Shown in pieces: positions 58,680-64,000 of a stretch of DNA of 64,000 nucleotides. This DNA is from CAVYXF01 sp963772335. GTDB lineage: Bacteria; Pseudomonadota; Alphaproteobacteria; Rhizobiales; Rhodomicrobiaceae. Position numbers and translations under genes: made by a program. Location: NCBI GenBank assembly GCA_963772335.1, contig CAVYXF010000004.1:1-64000 (forward strand), in the 5' to 3' direction. Within the stretch, counting starts at the first letter, position 1, and each line of letters opens with the position of its first letter. The notes below the pieces were generated by a model. It was not told where the DNA came from. It saw only the letters and a list, made by a program, of their open reading frames with translations, and made no database searches.

Positions 58680-58812
58680 GCCGATATTGCTGCGGTGCTC
58701 GCCGTCTCAGGCCATACACTGCCCCCGTGACGCGCACAATCCCGCGCAATTCGAAGGCTTTATTAGCATCCCCGATGTTATAGCTGGCGCCCAGATCGCC
58801 ACAGAGACATCG

Positions 58813-60549
58813 ATGAAAAGCATGGATACCCTGAATAGCGTTCACTCTGAGTCGCGGGTCCCCGCTGCGACCCTTCTCACCTCATTAAATGCCCGTTTTC
58901 TGGCCGTTGCCTCGCTCGCGGTCGTGACGGTCATCGCCTTTGCCTTCGTCAGCTATCAGGGGCTGAGCCAGCAGGTCTCGGCCAATGAAGGTATCCGCAA
59001 TATTGCAAAGATCGTTCAGCGGCATATGGATGCCGACATGAAACACGACGCGATCAACTCCAGTGTGCTCGCAGCCAAAATCGCAGCAGCAGAAAAGCGA
59101 AGCGAAGATCTCGCTGAGGCGCAGAAGGCGTTCCAGGAGGACTCTGAAGATTTCCGCAAGGATGTTGCTGAAAACCTGAAAGAGGACTTGCCGACCGACA
59201 TCCGCAGCAAGCTCCAGGCGGTGGAAGTGGCCCTTACGGCTTACATTCAAGCGGGCCAGAACGTCATGAGCGCCCTTGCCAACGGCGGGGACAGCAAGTC
59301 AGCCTTTGCCGTGTTCAGCGACAGGTTCGATTTTCTCGAACAAGCCAACGAAGCCGTTAGCGAAGATCTGCTGGCCCTCGCCGACAAGTCGGCTGCTGAG
59401 AGCGAGCGTGTCGCCAGCACAACGAAAGCATGGCTTGCGATTCTTGCTTCCATCGCTCTTCTGCTCGCAGTCGCTACCCCAATCTACGCTGCATTCAGTG
59501 TATTTCGTCCCTTAAAGAAAGCGATTGCGATCGCATCGGAGATCGCCGGGGGCCGCGCGGAGGTGGTCGTGCCTTACACCCGACAGCGCAATGAGTTGGG
59601 CGAGATCGCACGCTCCATCGACGTGTTCCGCTGCAACCTCGTCAGCATTCGCGAAATGACGGAAACGCAACAGCAGCAGCGGGCCGCAGCAGATCGGGAA
59701 AGACGCGAGGCCATGCGCAATCTCGCGAGGGCCTTCGAAACGCGTGTTGAAACAATCATCGCTTCCGTTGCTTCGGCCGCAGGCGATTTACTGGGAACGG
59801 CAAAGACCATGAGCGAGACCGCCGAAACGACGAGCCAGCGTGCCACCCACGCTGTCTCTGAATCCCGCGGTGCAGAGGAAAGCGCTCAGGCCGTTGCAGC
59901 GGCCGTTGAGGAGATGTCGGCGGCGGCGCGCGAGATTGCCAACCAGATCACCCAGTCCGGTACTGTGGTTCACAACGCGGTCTCTCAGGTGAACGGCGCC
60001 GAGGCAACGTCTTCGCAATTGGCGGACGCGAACGCCAAAATCGGCAATATCGTGGAGCTGATCCGCAATATCACTGGGCAGATCAATTTGCTGGCGCTGA
60101 ACGCCACCATCGAATCGGCCCGCGCGGGGGAAGCCGGCAAAGGTTTTGCAGTCGTGGCGAATGAAGTGAAAAATCTGGCGAGCCAGACAAGCAAGGCCAC
60201 CGAGCAGATCGCCGAGCAGATCACGCAAATTCAGGACGTGTCCCGCGAAGTCGTGCTGGCGTTTTCCTCGATCAAACAGCTGATAGGCCAGGTGGAGCAA
60301 TATTCAGCGACAGTCGCCGCGGCCGCCGAGCAGCAGACGATGACCACGCATGAGATTGCCTCGAATATGGCGACGACGGCGCGCGGAACCTCCGCCATCA
60401 CCCAGCATATCGGTGAAGTGATGGATGCCTCGAAGGGCTCCAGTTCGGCAGCCTATGGCATGCTGAGTGCCGCTAAAGTCCTCTCCGACCAGTCGGGCAA
60501 GCTGCGCTTGGAGGTAAGCACGTTCCTCGATGAGGTGCGGGCCGCTTAA
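58813..60549 (+). CDS. Methyl-accepting chemotaxis protein
   Basis: The 578-residue chemoreceptor has membrane segments at about 29-50 and 205-230 around a helical ligand-binding domain of about 150 residues, then a HAMP domain ([17 protein letters not shown]) and the signalling hairpin with the strongly conserved [20 protein letters not shown] and [15 protein letters not shown]. No C-terminal CheR/CheB tether pentapeptide is present. The ligand is unknown. The ATG at MKSMDTLNS is chosen because the long upstream frame passes through the tRNA. No other che genes are near. Confidence 0.93.
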   Translation: MKSMDTLNSVHSESRVPAATLLTSLNARFLAVASLAVVTVIAFAFVSYQGLSQQVSANEGIRNIAKIVQRHMDADMKHDAINSSVLAAKIAAAEKRSEDLAEAQKAFQEDSEDFRKDVAENLKEDLPTDIRSKLQAVEVALTAYIQAGQNVMSALANGGDSKSAFAVFSDRFDFLEQANEAVSEDLLALADKSAAESERVASTTKAWLAILASIALLLAVATPIYAAFSVFRPLKKAIAIASEIAGGRAEVVVPYTRQRNELGEIARSIDVFRCNLVSIREMTETQQQQRAAADRERREAMRNLARAFETRVETIIASVASAAGDLLGTAKTMSETAETTSQRATHAVSESRGAEESAQAVAAAVEEMSAAAREIANQITQSGTVVHNAVSQVNGAEATSSQLADANAKIGNIVELIRNITGQINLLALNATIESARAGEAGKGFAVVANEVKNLASQTSKATEQIAEQITQIQDVSREVVLAFSSIKQLIGQVEQYSATVAAAAEQQTMTTHEIASNMATTARGTSAITQHIGEVMDASKGSSSAAYGMLSAAKVLSDQSGKLRLEVSTFLDEVRAA

Positions 60550-60559
60550 AACGGCCCGC
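60537..60559 (+). terminator. Hairpin at the chemoreceptor stop codon
   Basis: A perfect eight-pair stem GCGGGCCG / CGGCCCGC with loop CTTAAAA contains the stop codon. The following GTTTGG is not a good T run, so termination efficiency is doubtful. Confidence 0.4.
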
Positions 60560-60620
60560 GTTTGGAGAGTTGCCCAGGTCGGGGCATAGGCCGCTCCTGG
60601 CACAAGTCAGCCCTTTTGAG

Positions 60621-61277
60621 CTAAACCTCCACGCCAATCCCGACCGGGCAGGACACCCCCGTGCCACCAAGCCCGCAATAGCCGAACGGGTTCTTGGCGA
60701 GATATTGCTGGTGGTAATCCTCGGCGAAAAAGAATTCGGGCGCAGGGAGAATTTCCGTAGTGATCGCGCCATAGCCGCGGCGGGTGAGCGCCTCTTGAAA
60801 GGCCTGCTTCGATGCTTCGGCGCGTTCGGCCTGTTGCTGCGAATAGGTGTAGATGCCGGAGCGGTATTGCGTGCCGACATCGTTGCCCTGCCGCATGCCC
60901 TGCGTAGGGTCGTGCCCCTCCCAGAACGTCTTCAGCAGCGTCTCATAGCTGACGACTTTGGGATCATAGACGACGAGCACCACCTCATTATGCCCGGTGC
61001 GGGCGCCGCACACTTCTTCGTAAGTGGGATTGGGCGTGTAGCCGCCGGCGTAACCGACGGCGGTTACATAGACGCCCGGCAAATTCCAGAACAGGCGCTC
61101 CGCGCCCCAGAAGCAGCCAAGGCCGAATAGCGCTTTCTCCGAGCCCTCAGGATAAGGCCCTTTCAGCGGCACGCCTTTGACGTGATGATTAAGGGCGGTG
61201 GGGATCGGCTGGGACCGGCCGGGCAGCGCCTCGTCCTTGGCCGGCATCACCGTCTTCTTTGATTCAAACCAACCCAT
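60621..61277 (-). CDS. msrA: Peptide-methionine (S)-S-oxide reductase MsrA
   Basis: MsrA repairs oxidised methionine in proteins. The 218-residue product has the active site [14 protein letters not shown] with the nucleophilic cysteine, then [40 protein letters not shown] and C-terminal cysteines in [14 protein letters not shown] that can resolve the disulfide. The ATG at MGWFESKK has AAAGG eight bases upstream and is preferred to a GTG nine bases earlier. Confidence 0.96.
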   Translation of the reverse strand: MGWFESKKTVMPAKDEALPGRSQPIPTALNHHVKGVPLKGPYPEGSEKALFGLGCFWGAERLFWNLPGVYVTAVGYAGGYTPNPTYEEVCGARTGHNEVVLVVYDPKVVSYETLLKTFWEGHDPTQGMRQGNDVGTQYRSGIYTYSQQQAERAEASKQAFQEALTRRGYGAITTEILPAPEFFFAEDYHQQYLAKNPFGYCGLGGTGVSCPVGIGVEV

Positions 61278-61487
61278 TGTTGGCACCTTTCCTCGCTTGG
61301 TGTTTCGCCAAGGGATATGGGAGGCGAGAGGGCGGTTTTCACCTAGGTAGCGGAGAAGCGGTTACGTCGGCACGCACGCCGACTGCCGGAAAGATGGACA
61401 AGCGCCTCGGGGCTTGCCTCGCCCGGGTTCTGCTGCGCGAGCTGGATCGGGCGCTTGCCGATAGCGGGCCGTTCTGCAGACCTACCC

Positions 61488-62585
61488 TTACTGGGCAATA
61501 TACGGAAGCATCGCCCTCATTTGCGGGGCATCCTTACCGTTCTTTGGCTCGAGCAAATACATCCAGTTCAGCGGCCATTTCGGACCGGCCGACCAATATG
61601 CCCAGCCGACATAAACGTCGCGATTTTCGGCCAAATATTTGGTCAGATTCGCGAGCGCCTCCAGACAAGTCTCTTCGGTGCCGGCCCCGAACTCCCCAAG
61701 GAAGCCCTTGAGCTGATTCTCCCGGAGCCACTTCGTAAATGGCTCAACCCGTTCGACACCTATCATCGGGCTGACGCATGTTTCTTTTTGGCCGCCCGCG
61801 TTTGAGTCGAGATAGGCGTGTGCTTCGAAAATCACCTGTTTGAGCGGGTCCTGGATTTGCAGCATGGTCTTGGCGTTTGAACCACCCGGAAGTGCGTCAT
61901 ACCAGCTCCTCGCGGAGCTGTAATGGTTCCCGCCAATCAGGAGGTAGTTCGTGCTGCCCTCCTGCCGAATTGCGGCGATGGCGGCATTCGCGGCCCTGAG
62001 CCAGACCTCATTCGACATGTCGTAGGGCTCATTCATCAGCCCGAACATGACGTGGGAATAGGATTTGAATTGCTTTGTCAGCCGGCGCCAAAGATCGGCG
62101 AACTGAGCAATGCTCACCTTGTCCGAGCCGATAAGCTGGTCGTAATACCTTGCATAATTGTGCACATCTAGGATGACCCAGGCGCCTTTGGCAATCAGCT
62201 CGTCGACCGTGGTCTTTAATAAGTATAGCTCTTTGGTGTCCAGATCGTTGTCGAGCTTTGGCTGGATCCGCTCCCAAAGAAAAGGTAGACGAAAGGCTTT
62301 CATCCCCTTTTCCAAGAAATAATCAGACCGATAACGCGGAGCAAAAACCTTGGATGGATAGAGATATTCCCTTGTACTCCCATGCTGCGACCGCGTGCCA
62401 TCGGCGCGAAACACGGTGAAGAACTCCGCTCCCGACAGATTTACCCCGGGAAGATAGAGCCGCGTCGGATCAGCCTGTTGAGCCCGCGGGGAAATGCTCC
62501 AGACGAGGAACGGAATGGCTGCAAAAGCAAGAAGTCCGATCGGAGCATATTTTCGAAGTTGAGCTAAGAAGGAAAAACCACGCAT
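61488..62585 (-). CDS. Glycoside hydrolase family 5 (cellulase-like), membrane-anchored
   Basis: The 365-residue product has an N-terminal membrane or signal segment (YAPIGLLAFAAIPFLVWS) and a GH5 barrel: PGVNLSGAEFF, FRLPFLWERIQP, VILDVHNYARYY, the acid/base glutamate in FGLMNEPYDM and the nucleophile glutamate in GFLGEFGAGTEETC. GH5 members cut beta-1,4 or related glucans. The neighbouring polymerase-like membrane gene suggests a role in processing a secreted polysaccharide rather than nutrition. No carbohydrate-binding module is seen. Confidence 0.92.
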   Translation of the reverse strand: MRGFSFLAQLRKYAPIGLLAFAAIPFLVWSISPRAQQADPTRLYLPGVNLSGAEFFTVFRADGTRSQHGSTREYLYPSKVFAPRYRSDYFLEKGMKAFRLPFLWERIQPKLDNDLDTKELYLLKTTVDELIAKGAWVILDVHNYARYYDQLIGSDKVSIAQFADLWRRLTKQFKSYSHVMFGLMNEPYDMSNEVWLRAANAAIAAIRQEGSTNYLLIGGNHYSSARSWYDALPGGSNAKTMLQIQDPLKQVIFEAHAYLDSNAGGQKETCVSPMIGVERVEPFTKWLRENQLKGFLGEFGAGTEETCLEALANLTKYLAENRDVYVGWAYWSAGPKWPLNWMYLLEPKNGKDAPQMRAMLPYIAQ

Positions 62586-62693
62586 TTACACCCCCCTCGC
62601 GTCCCCCAGTGAACGCGCTTGAGGCGCCATATAGCAAAAGACAGCTAGGATGAACACGTCTTAACGGCCCGGCCGCAAGAAGCCCGGGGCGCG

Positions 62694-63974
62694 TCAGAAA
62701 TGAACGCCCGCGAACCTGATCGCCGTGCTGCCGGGACGTGCGACGTAAGGGTTTTGCCGAAAGGCAGACGCAACGGCGATGAATAAGGCCACCCTCGCGC
62801 CGGTAAAAGCAATCAGGCCTCCGAGCAGAAGATCAAAGCAAGCCAGCCACAGCAGCCCCTGACATATGCCGCGGCCGATTGGATCGACGTTCTCGCGCAA
62901 GTAGGCATAGACGGCTAGCCCAAGGGCTAAGTAGATCAGAGGTAAAAATAATCCAAAGCGATAAAATTCGCCCAATAAACCAACATCTGATAAGAAGAAA
63001 AATCGATCATAGACGCGCCTAAATCCATCCTGCCACTGCAAGGACAAAGATCCCATCCCAATCCAATCATTGGCTTGCAAGGCGTCGAGAATCTTCTCCA
63101 CCGTATGCACCCGAACGACCACTTCAGGAACGCTTTGAATTTCTCCCCGCAGGTCGCTACTTCCTGCCGGCTCCAAAAGCAGTGCCAGGACCAGAAGCAG
63201 GCCGCCTAACGTGGTTGCCCAAAAACGCCAAGGTCTGCTTAGCGCAAACGCAACGAGAACTGCGGCACCACAGGTCATCATGATGCTGCGCGTCTGCGCA
63301 AGGAGCACCAGCCCGGCCACGCCGACGCAGAGCGGAATGAGGTGCTGCCACGCGTTAAACCGAAAGACCATGACCGCCGCAATAATGGTCGAAAGCTGAT
63401 AGAGATCGATGCCCACGAGAATGCGGTACTTACGTGGATCGAAGGCCGGAATATCCCGGGCCGCCAAATCTCCGAGAATGCCGGTCTGAAGCAGCAGCCC
63501 GATAAGAACATATATCAAGGTGCTCCAATACAGCGCGCCGATCAGCGCCATTGGCTTAGCATTGGTGGCGTGCATCGCCGCCAGCAGCAGAAAGCCGCCG
63601 AAGACCATGAAGGTGCGGCGCTCTTCGAAGAGGCCATAAAGAACCGGCTGGCCAAATTTCAGGTTCGCCAGCAGGGCCGATCCGAACACGAAGGCCGTGA
63701 CGACGAAAAGCACCATAAAGTCGCCGAAGAACAGGGTCCGCCGCCGAAGCCCTTCGGCCAAAACAAATATGCCGGCGAAAAGACATAGCGCCAGATACAC
63801 TTCACGAAGACCTAGAAACGCCAGCGGATGCTGCTCGAAGGGCGAGCCGGTGCGGAAGAAGAAGCCGCCATGAAGCAGCATAACCGCAACAAGGAGCGGC
63901 GAGGACACGTAGCAGTCAAACAGGGACGGCCTGCGCCAGGTGACGGAAAGCTTGCGAACGACCCGCGCGCTCAC
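62694..63974 (-). CDS. O-antigen ligase/polymerase-like polytopic membrane protein
   Basis: The 426-residue protein has about ten to twelve transmembrane segments and a large loop between residues about 265 and 325. LLAQTRSIMMTCGAAVL resembles the QTRG-type segment of O-antigen ligases and polysaccharide polymerases. It could polymerise or ligate exopolysaccharide repeats. The start is GTG; an in-frame stop lies 24 bases upstream, so no earlier start fits. It lies 108 bases before the GH5 gene, and the two may be one operon that continues beyond the window. Confidence 0.8.
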   Translation of the reverse strand: MSARVVRKLSVTWRRPSLFDCYVSSPLLVAVMLLHGGFFFRTGSPFEQHPLAFLGLREVYLALCLFAGIFVLAEGLRRRTLFFGDFMVLFVVTAFVFGSALLANLKFGQPVLYGLFEERRTFMVFGGFLLLAAMHATNAKPMALIGALYWSTLIYVLIGLLLQTGILGDLAARDIPAFDPRKYRILVGIDLYQLSTIIAAVMVFRFNAWQHLIPLCVGVAGLVLLAQTRSIMMTCGAAVLVAFALSRPWRFWATTLGGLLLVLALLLEPAGSSDLRGEIQSVPEVVVRVHTVEKILDALQANDWIGMGSLSLQWQDGFRRVYDRFFFLSDVGLLGEFYRFGLFLPLIYLALGLAVYAYLRENVDPIGRGICQGLLWLACFDLLLGGLIAFTGARVALFIAVASAFRQNPYVARPGSTAIRFAGVHF

Positions 63975-64000
63975 GGCAGTGTGGATCCGTTTGTGCTAAC

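Noticed and set aside
58612..58812. N-terminal extension of the chemoreceptor frame through the tRNA
   Set aside because: The frame is open there by chance; the tRNA-Cys cloverleaf is complete and the receptor has a proper ATG downstream.

Overview
The window reads as a chromosomal segment of a GC-rich alphaproteobacterium, most likely in the order Hyphomicrobiales (Rhizobiales). The supporting signs are an atpHAGDC cluster without the Fo genes, a hisS-hisZ-hisG block with short-form HisG, a RegB/RegA (ActS/ActR, PrrB/PrrA) redox two-component system, the order pcm-tolC-popZ-valS, a TIGR02301-type small secreted protein, and palindromic intergenic repeats of a kind common in this order. No phage, plasmid, CRISPR or transposase gene was seen. 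Genus cannot be decided by eye.

Layout. 1-9.7 kb: a PHA depolymerase cut by the window edge, a SCO1/SenC copper chaperone, an ABC-2 exporter, divergent regB-regA, a short-chain dehydrogenase (SDR) and an orphan hybrid histidine kinase. 10.1-15.2 kb: F1 ATP synthase genes with a good terminator. 15.3-19.6 kb: a YdcH-like protein, then hisS (broken by about five one-base indels), hisZ and hisG, with large inverted repeats. 19.7-31.1 kb: sulfoacetaldehyde acetyltransferase (xsc), a terB-SDR-amidotransferase operon, Nudix, LysE, a DCC-family protein and folate genes (pabC-like, pabB). 31.1-35.8 kb: three tandem 116-bp REP-like units, a DMT exporter, two uncharacterised exported proteins, an RmlC-like epimerase and an AhpD-like protein.

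36-48 kb is the TCA block mdh-sucC-sucD-sucA-sucB-lpd. It is unusual because a sulfotransferase gene and a ribbon-helix-helix/PIN toxin-antitoxin pair lie between sucC and sucD. The antitoxin has what looks like its own operator-promoter, predicted to give a leaderless message and to point into sucD-sucA-sucB-lpd. An intrinsic terminator separates mdh from sucC and a second hairpin separates sucD from sucA. I regard this interrupted operon as the most interesting region.

48-64 kb: a frameshifted Sel1-repeat gene, ilvD, a frameshifted valS, a very long popZ, tolC, pcm, tRNA-Cys, a chemoreceptor, msrA, and at the right edge a GH5 glycosidase next to an O-antigen ligase/polymerase-like membrane protein, probably the edge of an exopolysaccharide locus.

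The reading frames of hisS, valS and the Sel1 gene can each be restored, wholly or in part, by single-base changes. Either the sequence has local errors or these genes are decaying; the essential functions of hisS and valS favour errors.
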